Shown: piece after piece, positions 17,380 to 27,244 of the stretch
Layout of the letters: each line of letters starts with the position of its first letter
How positions within the stretch are numbered: position 1 is the first letter of the stretch
From: Paraburkholderia flava
Lineage (GTDB): Bacteria; Pseudomonadota; Gammaproteobacteria; Burkholderiales; Burkholderiaceae
Assembly (NCBI RefSeq): GCF_004359985.1
Contig: NZ_SMRO01000001.1
Span: 1,655,100-1,719,099, forward strand
Length of the DNA: 64,000 nucleotides
Reading direction: 5' to 3'
Notes under the pieces: generated by a model
Seen by the model: the letters and a program-made list of their open reading frames with translations, nothing else
Told to the model about the DNA's origin: nothing
Databases searched by the model: none
Program-made: the position numbers and the translations under genes

Positions 17380-18084
17380 TCAACGCGACGCGGAACCGCC
17401 GGACGGATTCATCGCGCCGAGCGCAACGGGCAGCCCTTGCGCGCCGGAAGCATTGCCTTGCCAGATCACCGGCCCGACGCAGAAGTCGGTCCAGCGCGCG
17501 TCGCACGCACCGGGTCGCACCGCATCGGACATGACGGCCGGCATCAGCGGCTGTGTCGCATCGGCAGGCGGCACGTCGCCGACGACGCCCGCGAACGCCT
17601 GCACGCGCTTGCTCACTTTCTCGGCATACGCCTGCGAGCCGCCGTACGATTTCAGCGCCGCATTCAGATCGCCGCCGGCCGAGCGCCGGTAGCCGTACAG
17701 AATCGCCGAACCCACTTCAATGTTGGTGTCGGGCTGCGTCAGATCCTTCACGTTCTTCAGCAGATTGCGGTGCGCAGAGGGCACGACCTGCATCAGACCG
17801 GTCGCGCCGTTCGTCCCCTTCGCCTTTTCCTTGAAACGCGATTCGATCGAGATGATCGCGAGCAGCAAGGCCGGCGGCAGCGCGTATTTCTCCGACGCGG
17901 TGCTCACCGCTTTCGCGATCTGCTCCGCTTTATCCTTCGCGACGCCGAACTTCTGCGTCAGATAGCTGGACACGCGCTGCCGTTCGGTTTCCTGTGCCGC
18001 TTCCTTTGTCTTGTCGTCCGCCTGCGCGACATGCACGAGACCGAGCAGGAGAGCGAAGACGAAGGTGCGGGACAGGCGGTTCAT
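17380..18084 (-). CDS. Soluble lytic transglycosylase (SLT domain)
   Basis: A 234-residue exported protein. The signal peptide is residues 1-22 (ending H-V-A-Q-A). The SLT lysozyme-like domain follows, with catalytic Glu81 in I-S-I-E-S-R-F, then G-A-T-G-L-M-Q-V-V-P and Y-G-Y-R-R-S. It cleaves peptidoglycan to 1,6-anhydromuropeptides in the periplasm. The ATG at 18084 follows GGAG and starts 13 bases after the hpnB stop, so it is cotranscribed with hpnC-hpnB. The extra C-terminal 60 residues with two cysteines are not part of the catalytic fold. Confidence 0.85.
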   Translation of the reverse strand: MNRLSRTFVFALLLGLVHVAQADDKTKEAAQETERQRVSSYLTQKFGVAKDKAEQIAKAVSTASEKYALPPALLLAIISIESRFKEKAKGTNGATGLMQVVPSAHRNLLKNVKDLTQPDTNIEVGSAILYGYRRSAGGDLNAALKSYGGSQAYAEKVSKRVQAFAGVVGDVPPADATQPLMPAVMSDAVRPGACDARWTDFCVGPVIWQGNASGAQGLPVALGAMNPSGGSASR

Positions 18085-18097
18085 CGGCGGAACTCCG

Positions 18098-19270
18098 TCA
18101 CCGTTCCTGCACCGGCGCCTGCACGCGCGCCTTCCACTGACCGCCCTTGCCGCGCCAGTAACGCACGGCCGAAGCGAACGTCGCGCCCACATAGAACAGC
18201 GCGATCAGCGGCAGGAACGGCGCCCACAGCGGCGAGCGTCCGTAGTAGCGCAGCATCGGCGCGTACGCGCAGCACATCGCGGCCCACGCGAGCCATGCGG
18301 GAAGACCGGTCGGCCCCAGCGTCAGCGCGGCAACCGGCGGCACGAGATAGATGATCGTCATGCCGGCCAGCGTGCCCGCGAGCAGCAGCGGCGAATAGCG
18401 CAGCTGCGTGAATGCGGTGCGCGCGATCATGTTCCAGATGTCGCGCCAGCTGTCGTACGGACGCAGCGACACGCTGCGCGCGGCGACGTCGAGCCGGATC
18501 GGATGCCGCCCGCTGCCGCGATGCTTGATGCGCGCGGCGAGACTGCAATCGTCGATGAGTTCGGCGCGAATCGATTCGATGCCGCCCGCTTCCTCGAGTG
18601 CCGTGCGGCGCACGAGCATGCAGCCGCCGGCCGCCGCCGCCGTCCGGTTGCGCGGGTTGTTCACCCACTTGAACGGATACAGCTTCGCGAAGAAAAACAC
18701 GAACGCCGGAATCAGCGCCTTTTCCCAGAACGAATCGCAGCGCAGCCGGACCATCAGCGACACGAGGTCGCGCTGCTCCGCGTCGGCGCGCGCGACGAGT
18801 TGCGTGACGGCGTCGACGGGGTGGCCGATGTCGGCGTCGGTGAGCAGCAGGAAGTCGGCGGGAAGGTTGTGCGTGCGCACCGCTTCGATACCCTGCGACT
18901 GCGCCCACACCTTGCCCGACCAGCCCGGCGGCAACGGCTTCGCGGTGAGGACCGTCAGGCGGTCGGGACACTGCATCTGCAACGCGACCGCGCGGGCCGC
19001 GTCGGCGGTGCCGTCGGTGCTGTGATCGTCGACGACGACGACGTGAAACGCGCCGGCATAGTCCTGCGACAGCAGCGAAGCGACCGCCTGCGCGATCACG
19101 TCCACCTCGTTACGCGCGGGCACGACTGCGGCGACCGCGGGCCACGCGTCGCGCGGCGGCACGACGAGCGTGGGCGCCGGGCGAGCGCGCCAGAAACCGC
19201 CGCGTGCGACCAGCAGCACGCACCAGATCAACAGCGACAGACACGACAGCGCGAAGAGAATCAGAGTCAT
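18098..19270 (-). CDS. hpnB: Hopanoid-associated glycosyltransferase HpnB
   Basis: A 390-residue family-2 glycosyltransferase. An N-terminal membrane helix is followed by the GT-A core: V-V-P-A-R-N-E near residue 50, V-V-V-D-D-H-S-T-D-G-T, then D-A-D-I-G-H as the metal-binding DxD. The C-terminal third has about four membrane helices. HpnB is thought to modify or attach sugar to extended hopanoids; its exact acceptor is not established. Its ATG overlaps the hpnC stop as ATGA, which fixes the start. Confidence 0.87.
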   Translation of the reverse strand: MTLILFALSCLSLLIWCVLLVARGGFWRARPAPTLVVPPRDAWPAVAAVVPARNEVDVIAQAVASLLSQDYAGAFHVVVVDDHSTDGTADAARAVALQMQCPDRLTVLTAKPLPPGWSGKVWAQSQGIEAVRTHNLPADFLLLTDADIGHPVDAVTQLVARADAEQRDLVSLMVRLRCDSFWEKALIPAFVFFFAKLYPFKWVNNPRNRTAAAAGGCMLVRRTALEEAGGIESIRAELIDDCSLAARIKHRGSGRHPIRLDVAARSVSLRPYDSWRDIWNMIARTAFTQLRYSPLLLAGTLAGMTIIYLVPPVAALTLGPTGLPAWLAWAAMCCAYAPMLRYYGRSPLWAPFLPLIALFYVGATFASAVRYWRGKGGQWKARVQAPVQER

Positions 19271-20142
19271 ACGCTGCCCTCGATCGAAGGCGCACGCACG
19301 CAGACGCGACGCGACAGCCGCATCGCAAGCGTGCGCGTCGCGACGACGCACCAGTCGAACGCGCCGAGCGTCGGACGACGGCGAAACACGTCGTAGCCGG
19401 CTTTTTCGATGCGCTCGAGAATGCGCAACGCGCCGTGCACGACAGTACTCAGCCCGAGGCCGAAACGCCCCGGCAACCGCAGCGCGAGCGGTGCGCCGCG
19501 CACGATCATCGCGCGTGCGTGGGCGACCTCGTGGGCCATCAGCGCGCGCCACGCATCGTCGACGATGCCCTGCGCAATCTGCGCCTCGGTCACGTTGAAG
19601 CGCACGAGATCGGCTTGCGGCAGGTACACGCGGCCCTTCTTCCAGTCGCCGGCGACGTCCTGCCAGAACGTGATCAGTTGCAGCGCGGTGCAGATCGCAT
19701 CGGAGTCGGCGAGATTTTGCGGCGTGGCCGCGTCGGACAGATGCAGCATCAGATGCCCGACCGGATTCGCCGAACGCCGGCAATAGTCGAGCAGCGCGGG
19801 CCATTCGGCGTAACGCGGAGTGTCTATGTCCTGATCGAACGCGGACACCAGATCGTAGAACGGCTGCAGCGGCAGCTTGTATTGCGCGACGACGCCGGCC
19901 AGCTTGTCGAACAGCAGCGGATGAACCGGCGCGGTGTGGCCGGCCGCTACTGCGTCGAGCCCGGCGCGAAAGTCCGCGAGCCGCGTGTGGCGCTCGGCCG
20001 GGCTCCAGTCGCCTTCGTCGGCGATATCGTCGGCGGTGCGCGCGACGCGATAGATCACACCGACCGGTGCCCGCAACGCCTTCGGCAACAACACGCCGGC
20101 GGCGGGAAAGTTTTCGTGGTGATCGTGGTGATCGACTTCCAT
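19267..20142 (-). CDS. hpnC: Squalene synthase HpnC (hydroxysqualene synthase)
   Basis: A 291-residue squalene/phytoene synthase-fold protein. The aspartate-rich motifs are A-R-T-A-D-D-I-A-D-E near residue 38 and F-W-Q-D-V-A-G-D-W near residue 160. In the HpnCDE pathway, HpnD joins two farnesyl diphosphates into presqualene diphosphate, HpnC turns it into hydroxysqualene and HpnE reduces that to squalene. It heads an operon hpnC-hpnB-transglycosylase and diverges from ispH, an upstream isoprenoid enzyme. Confidence 0.9.
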   Translation of the reverse strand: MEVDHHDHHENFPAAGVLLPKALRAPVGVIYRVARTADDIADEGDWSPAERHTRLADFRAGLDAVAAGHTAPVHPLLFDKLAGVVAQYKLPLQPFYDLVSAFDQDIDTPRYAEWPALLDYCRRSANPVGHLMLHLSDAATPQNLADSDAICTALQLITFWQDVAGDWKKGRVYLPQADLVRFNVTEAQIAQGIVDDAWRALMAHEVAHARAMIVRGAPLALRLPGRFGLGLSTVVHGALRILERIEKAGYDVFRRRPTLGAFDWCVVATRTLAMRLSRRVCVRAPSIEGSV

Positions 20143-20439
20143 CCAGCGAGCCTCAAATCCAATCAGTCAATCGGTAATGCGGCTGTAAGAGAAAACCGCA
20201 GGGCCGTCTAGTTTAAGGGTTCCAGAGGCCTGGCGCATGCGTCGCGGATGACGTTCGACCGTCGTCGCGGGCACCGGGGCCACCAGAGCAAAGCCTTCCC
20301 GATAGCGTTAGAATGCGCGTTTAGTTTTCGGCAGCCGGCTGCTACACCGGCGTCAGAACATCAATCAATAGATGATCGCGGCGAGAAAGCTGGCTTGCCG
20401 GCTCCTTCGAAACCCGCGTCAGTCGGAGTTCGCCAGCCT

Positions 20440-21390
20440 ATGCGAGTCATCCTTGCCCAGCCCCGCGGCTTTTGTGCGGGCGTGGTCCGCGCAATCGAAA
20501 TTGTCGATCGCGCGCTGCTGCAACACGGCGCGCCCGTGTACGTGCGCCACGAAATCGTTCACAACCGTCACGTCGTCGACAACCTGCGTCAGAAAGGCGC
20601 GCGCTTCGTCGAAGAACTCGACGAGGTGCCCGAAGGCGCCGTCGCGATCTTCAGCGCACACGGTGTCGCACAGACTGTCGAACGCGCCGCCGAACAACGC
20701 GGCCTCGACGTGCTCGACGCAACCTGCCCGCTCGTCACGAAGGTCCACGTGCAGGGTCGTCAGTACGTTTCCGCCGGCCGCACGCTGATCCTGATCGGCC
20801 ACGCGGGCCACCCGGAAGTCGAAGGGACGGTCGGCCAGATTCCCGGCAAGGTCATCCTCGTGCAGAGCGAGGCCGAGGTCGCGACGCTCGATCTGCCGCT
20901 CGATACGCCGCTCGCCTATGTCACGCAGACCACGCTGTCGGTCGACGACACGCGCGGCATCATCGATGCGCTGCTCACGCGTTTCTCCGACATCGTCGGC
21001 CCGGATACCCGCGACATCTGCTACGCGACGCAGAACCGCCAGGCGGCGGTGCGCGAGCTGAGCACGCAGGTCGACGTGCTGCTGGTGGTCGGCGCGACGA
21101 ACAGCTCGAACTCGAACCGGCTGCGCGAGATCGGCAGCGAAACCGGCGTGCCGAGCTACCTCGTCGCGGACGGCTCGGAAGTGAAGCCGGAGTGGTTTGC
21201 GAACGCGCAGACGGTCGGCATCACGGCGGGCGCGTCGGCACCGGAAGAAATGGTCAAGCATGTGATCGATGCGCTGCGCGCGCTCGGTCCCGTCGATGTG
21301 ACGACGATGGCCGGCCGCGAAGAGAAGGTCGAATTCAAGCTGCCGTCGAAGTTGATGCAGCCGATCGCCGCGCGCGCGGAGCAAGCGTAA
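20440..21390 (+). CDS. ispH: 4-hydroxy-3-methylbut-2-enyl diphosphate reductase
   Basis: A 316-residue IspH (LytB). The three cluster cysteines are in R-G-F-C-A-G-V (Cys12), D-A-T-C-P-L-V and D-I-C-Y-A-T-Q-N-R. It reduces HMBPP to IPP and DMAPP, the last step of the non-mevalonate pathway, and so feeds the farnesyl diphosphate used by hpnD. Burkholderia genomes often carry a second ispH; this one lies within the hopanoid cluster and may be dedicated to it, which is inference. GGAG lies 10 bases before the ATG. A strong terminator follows at 21411. Confidence 0.93.
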   Translation: MRVILAQPRGFCAGVVRAIEIVDRALLQHGAPVYVRHEIVHNRHVVDNLRQKGARFVEELDEVPEGAVAIFSAHGVAQTVERAAEQRGLDVLDATCPLVTKVHVQGRQYVSAGRTLILIGHAGHPEVEGTVGQIPGKVILVQSEAEVATLDLPLDTPLAYVTQTTLSVDDTRGIIDALLTRFSDIVGPDTRDICYATQNRQAAVRELSTQVDVLLVVGATNSSNSNRLREIGSETGVPSYLVADGSEVKPEWFANAQTVGITAGASAPEEMVKHVIDALRALGPVDVTTMAGREEKVEFKLPSKLMQPIAARAEQA

Positions 21391-21410
21391 GTTTTTCGCG
21401 CAGCCGATAA

Positions 21411-21447
21411 AAAAGAGCGCGACGGCTCTGGCCGTCGCGCTCTTTTT
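21411..21447 (+). terminator. Strong rho-independent terminator after ispH
   Basis: A near-perfect inverted repeat AAAAGAGCGCGACGGC / GCCGTCGCGCTCTTTT with a short loop ends in a T-run. The A-run on the other side makes it bidirectional, so it can also serve the convergent hpnM gene. Confidence 0.9.
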
Positions 21448-21480
21448 GTTTGATGCGAGCGTGTTGCGCTGGGCCTGACG

Positions 21481-22086
21481 TCAGCCCGCGCTGCGCGCGT
21501 TGTGCGCGATCAAGAACTTGATCAGGCCATCGACGCCGCCTTTCGCGAGCTGGTCTGCGAATTGCGTCTGGTACACCTGAATCAGCCACGCGCCCATCAT
21601 GTTGATGTCGTAGACCTTCCAGCCGGTCGCCGTTTTCGTCAGGCGGTAGTCGATCGAATCGTCGCCGCCGTTGCTGATCACATGCGACTGGACGACCGCA
21701 TCTTTCGCGGTGGCCGGCACGTTGACCGGCAGGAAGCGAAACTTGACGTCCTGGTCGCGCAGCTGGGACAGCGACGCGGCATACGTGCGCACCAGCAGCA
21801 ACTGGAACTGCTCGTACAGCTGCTTTTGTTGATCGGGCGTGGCCGTGGTCCAGGCCTTGCCGATGGCGATCCGTGTGGTGCGCTGGAAGTCGGTGGCCGG
21901 GACGAAATGCGTTTCGACCACCTGAGTGATCTTCGCCATGTCGCCGCCGCGCGCCTGCGGGTCCGCCTTCATCGCGTTGACCGTGCCTTCGACGGCGCCC
22001 TTCACGATGGCGTCGGGAGCGCTTTGCGCGAAGGCGCTGGTGGAAATCAGCGCCGCAATCAGGAATGCAGGGAAATAACGTTTCAT
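21481..22086 (-). CDS. hpnM: HpnM, MlaC/Ttg2-like periplasmic lipid-binding protein
   Basis: A 201-residue protein with a Sec signal peptide ([10 protein letters not shown], ending S-A-F-A-Q). The rest matches the MlaC/toluene-tolerance family: I-V-E-T-H-F-V-P-type strand, [10 protein letters not shown] and [17 protein letters not shown]. MlaC proteins carry a lipid across the periplasm; HpnM is the version found in hopanoid clusters. It is divergent from hpnN-mlaA, so a complete outer-membrane lipid or hopanoid trafficking set is encoded here. The ATG at 22086 is chosen because the signal begins there. Confidence 0.87.
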   Translation of the reverse strand: MKRYFPAFLIAALISTSAFAQSAPDAIVKGAVEGTVNAMKADPQARGGDMAKITQVVETHFVPATDFQRTTRIAIGKAWTTATPDQQKQLYEQFQLLLVRTYAASLSQLRDQDVKFRFLPVNVPATAKDAVVQSHVISNGGDDSIDYRLTKTATGWKVYDINMMGAWLIQVYQTQFADQLAKGGVDGLIKFLIAHNARSAG

Positions 22087-22258
22087 ACGCTCGCCAGAAC
22101 AGGAAAAAAGGCGCCGGTCGACCGAGGGCCACCGGCGCAAACCAGTATACCGGCTTTGCCCGCGGGGCCTCGCAGCCGCCAACGACGGCTACCGGTGCCG
22201 CATCGGTATACTTGTGCCCTCCCAACCACGCAGTCCGCGACCAGGCCTCTTTCGCCTA

Positions 22259-24886
22259 ATGCTCAAGTCCTCGATCGTCCGTCTCGTCGCCGCATCGGTA
22301 CGCCATCCGCTGCAGGTCATCGCGCTCTCGCTGGCTCTCGCCGTCGCAAGCGGCTACTACGTCGCCCATCACTTCAAGATCAACACCGACATCAGCCGGC
22401 TGATCGATACGGACAAGAACTGGTCCGCGCTCAGCGATGCGATGGACACGGCCTTTCCGCAACGCGGCGACACCGTGCTCGTCGTGGTCGAGGCGCAGGC
22501 GCCGGAATTCGCGGATGCCGCCGCCAACGCGCTGACCGCCGCCCTGCGCAAGGACACGCGTGAATTCGCCGCCGTGTCGCAACCGGCAGGCGGTGCGTTC
22601 TTCGAACACAACGGGATGCTGTTTCAGTCGTTGAAAGACGTCGACTCGACGACTTCGCAGCTGGTTCAGGCGCGTCCGCTGATCAATACCCTTGCCCACG
22701 ATCCGAGCCTGACCGGTCTCGCCGGCACGCTCAACACGACGCTGCTGCTGCCGCTGCAGATCGGCCAGGTGAAGCTGCCCGACATGAGCCGTCTGCTGTC
22801 GCAAAGCGCGACCACGCTCGATCGCGTGCTGGCCGGTCAGCCGGCGGCGTTCTCGTGGCGCGCGCTGGTCGACAAGGGCGTCGCGACGAATCCCGCGCGC
22901 GCGTTCGTCACGGTGCAGCCGGTCGTCGATTACGGTGCGCTCGAACCGGGCGCGCGTGCATCGGCGGCGATCCGCGCGACCGCCGCGTCGCTCGATCTGA
23001 CCGCGCGCTACGGTGCGCAGGTTCGCCTGACCGGCGCACAGCCGCTCGCCGACGAAGAGTTCGCGTCAGTCGAGGACGGCGCCGCGCTGAACGGCATCGT
23101 GACCGCGTTCGTCGTGCTGGTGATCCTGTGGCTCGCGCTGCGCTCGGGCAAGCTGATCGTCGCGGTCTTCATCACGCTGTTCGTCGGGCTCGCGATCACC
23201 GCCGCGCTCGGGCTAATGATGGTCGACGCGCTGAACATGATCTCGGTCGCGTTCATGGTGCTGTTCGTCGGGCTCGGGGTCGACTTCGGCGTGCAGTTCG
23301 GCGTGAAGTATCGCGAGGAGCGCCATCGCGACGACCGGCTGCCGGCCGCGCTGGTCAACACCGCGTACAGCATCGGCGTGCCGTTGACGCTCGCGGCGAT
23401 CGCCGTCGCGGAAAGCTTCTTTTCGTTTCTGCCGACCGCGTATCGCGGCGTGTCGGAGCTCGGCAAGATCGCGGGCGTCGGGATGTTCGTCGCGTATCTG
23501 ACCAACATGACGCTGCTGCCCGCGCTGATCAAGGTGCTCAATCCGCGCGGCGAGGCGGCTTCGCCCGGCTTCCGGCAACTCGCGCCAGTCGACGATTTTC
23601 TCGACAAGCATCGCAAGCCCGTGCTGATCGGCACGCTGATCGTCGTGATCGGCGCGTTGCCGCTGCTCACGCATCTGCGCTTCGACTTCAACCCGCTGCA
23701 TCTGAAAGACCCGCATACCGAATCGATGGCGACGCTGCTGTCGCTGAAGGATTCGCCGGAAGCCGCCGTCAACGACGTGCACGTGCTCGCGCCGTCGCTC
23801 GCGGACGCGGACCGGATCGTCGCGCATCTGTCCACATTGCCTGAAGTGGGTCGCATCACGACGCTGGCCACTTTCATCCCGCCCGACCAGCCGCAAAAAA
23901 TCGCACTGATCGGCAACGCCGCGCAACTGCTGCTGCCCGCGCTCACGCAGACACCCGCGCCGCCCGCCACCGACGCGATACGCGTCGCGGCGCTCAAGCG
24001 CGCGGCGAACCAGCTGTCGCTCGCCGCGGACGACCATCCCGGCCCGGGCGCGGCCGAAGCGCAGCATCTGTCGGCGACGCTCGCGAAACTCGCCGCCGCC
24101 GACGTCGCGACCCGCGACCGCGCCGAAAAGGCGATGTCCGAGCCGTTGAAGCTCGCGCTCGCGCAACTGGCCACGCTGCTGCAGCCCACGGCGATCACGC
24201 GCGAGACGCTGCCGCCGACGCTCGCCCGCGACTGGATCGCGCCCAACGGCCAGGCGCTCATCGACATCTCGCCGAAGATCGCACCGGGAGCAGACCCCGG
24301 CGACGACACCGTGCTGCGCCGCTTTGCGCATGCGGTGAAGGCGGCGGAACCCGGCGCGATCGGCGGGCCTATCTCCATCCTGCATTCGGCCGACACGATC
24401 ATCAAGGCGTTCCTGCAGGCCGCCTGCTGGTCGGTGCTGTCGATCACGATCCTGCTATGGCTCACGCTGCGACGTTTCGGCGACGTGCTGCGCACGCTGA
24501 TTCCGCTGCTGGTATCGGCGATCGTGACCCTTGAGCTTTGCGTGGTTTTCGGCATGCCGCTCAACTTCGCGAATATCATCGCGCTTCCACTGATGCTCGG
24601 CGTCGGCGTCGCGTTCAAGATCTACTTCGTGATGGCATGGCGCAGCGGCCAGACTGGCCTGCTGCAGTCGAGCCTCACGCACGCCGTGATGTTCAGTGCC
24701 GCGACCACGGCGACCGCGTTCGGCAGCCTGTGGCTGTCGCACCACCCCGGTACGTCGAGCATGGGACGATTGCTGGCGCTGTCGCTGCTCTGCACGCTGA
24801 TCGGTGCGGTCGTGTTCCAGCCGGTGCTGATGGGCAAACCGCGCGCGAAGCGCGTCACCAAACAATTGCAAGGGATTGACGGATGA
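22259..24886 (+). CDS. hpnN: HpnN, hopanoid-associated RND transporter
   Basis: An 875-residue RND-type membrane protein with two large periplasmic loops. A membrane helix near residues 15-36 precedes loop one. A six-helix block follows around 270-440 with the hydrophobic signature [17 protein letters not shown], and a second block lies near 720-865. In Rhodopseudomonas, HpnN is needed to move hopanoids to the outer membrane. A GTG at 22214 is an alternative start but adds residues without function. The stop overlaps the mlaA start as ATGA, so both are cotranscribed. Confidence 0.9.
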   Translation: MLKSSIVRLVAASVRHPLQVIALSLALAVASGYYVAHHFKINTDISRLIDTDKNWSALSDAMDTAFPQRGDTVLVVVEAQAPEFADAAANALTAALRKDTREFAAVSQPAGGAFFEHNGMLFQSLKDVDSTTSQLVQARPLINTLAHDPSLTGLAGTLNTTLLLPLQIGQVKLPDMSRLLSQSATTLDRVLAGQPAAFSWRALVDKGVATNPARAFVTVQPVVDYGALEPGARASAAIRATAASLDLTARYGAQVRLTGAQPLADEEFASVEDGAALNGIVTAFVVLVILWLALRSGKLIVAVFITLFVGLAITAALGLMMVDALNMISVAFMVLFVGLGVDFGVQFGVKYREERHRDDRLPAALVNTAYSIGVPLTLAAIAVAESFFSFLPTAYRGVSELGKIAGVGMFVAYLTNMTLLPALIKVLNPRGEAASPGFRQLAPVDDFLDKHRKPVLIGTLIVVIGALPLLTHLRFDFNPLHLKDPHTESMATLLSLKDSPEAAVNDVHVLAPSLADADRIVAHLSTLPEVGRITTLATFIPPDQPQKIALIGNAAQLLLPALTQTPAPPATDAIRVAALKRAANQLSLAADDHPGPGAAEAQHLSATLAKLAAADVATRDRAEKAMSEPLKLALAQLATLLQPTAITRETLPPTLARDWIAPNGQALIDISPKIAPGADPGDDTVLRRFAHAVKAAEPGAIGGPISILHSADTIIKAFLQAACWSVLSITILLWLTLRRFGDVLRTLIPLLVSAIVTLELCVVFGMPLNFANIIALPLMLGVGVAFKIYFVMAWRSGQTGLLQSSLTHAVMFSAATTATAFGSLWLSHHPGTSSMGRLLALSLLCTLIGAVVFQPVLMGKPRAKRVTKQLQGIDG

Positions 24887-25842
24887 AGATGCAAAACGCC
24901 GCTGTGGCGCTGCTCGCCGCGAGCCTCGTCACCGGCTGTGCGACGGGCCCCAACCGCAAGCCGGGCGACCCGTTCGAACCGGTGAACCGCGCGATCTTCA
25001 AGGTCAACGATACGATCGACCAGAACATCGCCGTCCCGGTCGCGAAGGGCTACGAGAAAGTGACGCCGCAACCGATCCGCACGGCGATCAGCAACTTCTT
25101 CTCGAACCTCGGCGACCTCAGCAATGCGGCAAACAACCTGCTGCAGCTGAAGATCACCGACGCGACCGAAGACATCATGCGCTTCGCGTTCAACTCGACG
25201 TTCGGGATCGGCGGCCTGCTCGACTGGGCGACGCCCGCCGGCCTGCCGAAGCACAACCAGGACTTCGGCCTGACGCTGGGTCACTGGGGCGTGCCGGCCG
25301 GCCCGTACCTCGTGCTGCCGCTGTTCGGGCCGAGTTCGGTTCGCGACGGCATCGGCCTCGCGGTCGACGTGCGGTTCAATCCGCTGAACTACATGGAGCC
25401 GGCGTTGCGCAATCCGCTGTATGTCGCGCAGTTCGTGAGCAAGCGCTCCGATCTGCTCGGCGCGTCGGATCTGCTGCAGGCGGCCGCGCTCGACAAGTAT
25501 TCGTTCGTTCGCGACGCGTTCACGCAGCAGCGTCGCGCGCGTGTGGAGCAAGGTGGTGCGACGGCGGCGCCGCTGCCGGATTATGGCGATCCGGATGCGC
25601 CGGGCGCGGCCGCGCCGGCTTCGGGTGTGGCGCCTGCGGGTGCGGCGGGTGTGCCCGATTACGCGGATCCGGGTGAAGGTGCGAGCGAGCCGGCTGCGAA
25701 ACCGGCAGCAGGGGCGAGTTCGCCTGCGAGCAGCAACAGTAGCAACGGCAGTGCGCAACCGCCGGCCAACGTGCCGAACTACGCCGATCCGGGCGATGCG
25801 GCGAGCAGCCCGACACCTGCGTCGACACCGGCTGTGCAGTAA
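24883..25842 (+). CDS. mlaA: MlaA/VacJ-family outer-membrane lipoprotein
   Basis: A 319-residue lipoprotein. The signal ends in L-V-T-G-C, giving a lipidated cysteine near residue 19. The VacJ core follows with [15 protein letters not shown] near 30-45, [15 protein letters not shown], and [19 protein letters not shown] near 140. MlaA extracts lipids from the outer-membrane outer leaflet and passes them to an MlaC-type carrier, perhaps HpnM. An unusual 90-residue alanine-proline tail carries three copies of a P-(D/N)-Y-(A/G)-D-P repeat. A terminator follows. Confidence 0.88.
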   Translation: MKMQNAAVALLAASLVTGCATGPNRKPGDPFEPVNRAIFKVNDTIDQNIAVPVAKGYEKVTPQPIRTAISNFFSNLGDLSNAANNLLQLKITDATEDIMRFAFNSTFGIGGLLDWATPAGLPKHNQDFGLTLGHWGVPAGPYLVLPLFGPSSVRDGIGLAVDVRFNPLNYMEPALRNPLYVAQFVSKRSDLLGASDLLQAAALDKYSFVRDAFTQQRRARVEQGGATAAPLPDYGDPDAPGAAAPASGVAPAGAAGVPDYADPGEGASEPAAKPAAGASSPASSNSSNGSAQPPANVPNYADPGDAASSPTPASTPAVQ

Positions 25843-25865
25843 CGTACTGTCTGTCGGAGAATGCA

Positions 25866-25901
25866 AAAGGCCCGGCAAGCTCGATGAGCTTGCCGGGCCT
25901 T
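25866..25901 (+). terminator. Rho-independent terminator after mlaA
   Basis: An inverted repeat AAGGCCCGGCAAGCTC / GAGCTTGCCGGGCCTT with a 3-base loop is followed by a T-rich run. It serves mlaA and, on the other strand, the end of the thioesterase gene. Confidence 0.88.
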
Positions 25902-25949
25902 ACTTTTTCGCGTTCTGTTTCGCGCATCGCCGGTCGCGATGTGCAGCGG

Positions 25950-26405
25950 TCAATGGACGGTGTCGGCTTCGACGGGCGACGTTTCTTCCACCAGATCGAC
26001 GGCTGCCGAGTCGTGGCGCTGCGCAAACGCCTCGTCCGCATAGCGAATACGCGTCTGGCCGTGCGGCGCAGGATTGCCCTGTTCGTCGAGATTCACGAAC
26101 ACCATCTTCTCGACGGTCAGGATGCTCTTGCGCGTGATCTTGTTACGCACTTCGCAGCGCAGCGTCAGCGACGTGCGGCCGAAGTGCGTGGCGGTCATCC
26201 CGAGTTCGATGATGTCGCCCTGACGCGCCGAGCTGACGAAGTTGATCTCCGACATGAACTTGGTGACCACGCGCTGATTGTCCAGCTGGCAGATCGCGTA
26301 GATCGCCGCTTCCTCGTCGATCCAGCGCAGCAGGCTGCCGCCAAACAACGTGCCGTTCGGGTTCAGGTCTTCGGGCTTGACCCATTTGCGGGTGTGGAAA
26401 TTCAT
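25950..26405 (-). CDS. Acyl-CoA thioesterase, hotdog fold (YciA-like)
   Basis: A 151-residue hotdog thioesterase. The active-site segment N-P-N-G-T-L-F-G-G-S-L-L-R-W-I-D-E, with the catalytic Asp in helix one, is at residues 15-31, followed by V-V-T-K-F-M-S-E-I-N-F. It hydrolyses acyl-CoA to free acid and CoA in the cytoplasm. It has its own promoter with a consensus TATAAT (26466-26471 on this strand) and is separated from hpnG, so a role in hopanoid synthesis is not implied. Confidence 0.87.
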   Translation of the reverse strand: MNFHTRKWVKPEDLNPNGTLFGGSLLRWIDEEAAIYAICQLDNQRVVTKFMSEINFVSSARQGDIIELGMTATHFGRTSLTLRCEVRNKITRKSILTVEKMVFVNLDEQGNPAPHGQTRIRYADEAFAQRHDSAAVDLVEETSPVEADTVH

Positions 26406-26465
26406 GGCTCCGTCCGTGCGGTGAGGCGATCGGCGTGCGGCGACCGATCCAAGGTTAACGCCAGC

Positions 26466-26471
26466 ATTATA
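26466..26471 (-). promoter_or_regulatory. -10 element TATAAT upstream of the thioesterase gene
   Basis: A perfect TATAAT lies 61 bases before the thioesterase start. No convincing -35 is seen at 17 bases, so this may be an extended -10 type or activator-dependent promoter. Confidence 0.4.
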
Positions 26472-26522
26472 ACGGAGATAAGGGTTTTCCCTAGACTATC
26501 AAGATGTGGGCTTGATTAAAGA

Positions 26523-27209
26523 TCACCGCAGCGGCCGGAACGCGTCGTCCCGTTCGAGCGCATGACGCGCCTGGATCAGCGATGTCTTCGCGGCGCGCGC
26601 ATCGCCCGCGAGGCGGATCAGCGCGCCGAGCTGCGACGGCTGGCGGATCAGTTCGCGCAGGATCGGCGCGAGCGCGGTGGTGCCGTCGTCGCGCAGACCG
26701 GCCGTTGCGGCAGACGGCAGCGTCGTCGCTGCCGGATCGACGACCGCGCGGCACACTGCGAACGGCAGCCCATGCGCGGCTGCGATCGCGCCGGCGAGGT
26801 GCGATTCCATATCGACGGCGAGCGCGCCCGACGAACGATGCAGCACAGCCTTGTCGGCGGCACTGACGAGCGGCGCCGTCACCGCCGCCTGCAGGCCACG
26901 CCGCAGACGCGCGCCCAGCGGCGTCGCGGCCAGCGACGCGGCGATCTGTTCGCTCCACAGTGGATCGGTCACGAGGCGGCCGAACGGCCCCTCGACGGCA
27001 TCGGCGACGATCAGCGTGCCCGGCACGAGCGACGGATCGAGACCGCCCGCCGTACCGAAGCTGACGATGCCCGCGCAGCCGCGCGCCACTGCCTCGCTCA
27101 GCGCACGCTCGAGCAGATCGGCGCGTGCCGCGTACACCGCGTCGACACCGGCGCCGCGCGCGATGCGCGCCTCGAACGCCATGCCGGTCACCGCGATGAC
27201 GGGCAGCAT
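26523..27209 (-). CDS. hpnG: Adenosylhopane nucleosidase / phosphorylase HpnG
   Basis: A 228-residue nucleoside phosphorylase-fold protein. It has G-T-A-G-G-L-D-P-S-L-V-P-G-T near the N-terminus and the family motif V-D-M-E-S-H near residue 140. HpnG removes adenine from adenosylhopane to give ribosylhopane, the precursor of bacteriohopanetetrol. Its substrate is made by HpnH, which is not in this window. It is the last gene of hpnD-E-F-G. Start is uncertain: the ATG at 27209 begins the fold, but a GTG at 27248 overlaps the hpnF stop as GTGA, like the other junctions of this operon. Confidence 0.85.
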   Translation of the reverse strand: MLPVIAVTGMAFEARIARGAGVDAVYAARADLLERALSEAVARGCAGIVSFGTAGGLDPSLVPGTLIVADAVEGPFGRLVTDPLWSEQIAASLAATPLGARLRRGLQAAVTAPLVSAADKAVLHRSSGALAVDMESHLAGAIAAAHGLPFAVCRAVVDPAATTLPSAATAGLRDDGTTALAPILRELIRQPSQLGALIRLAGDARAAKTSLIQARHALERDDAFRPLR

Positions 27210-27244
27210 GCCGCCGTCGGCGCCGGTACGCCGCGCGTCCGCCG

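Noticed and set aside
23008..24618. 536-residue minus-strand open frame inside hpnN
   Set aside because: Ser-rich antisense shadow of a clear RND transporter.
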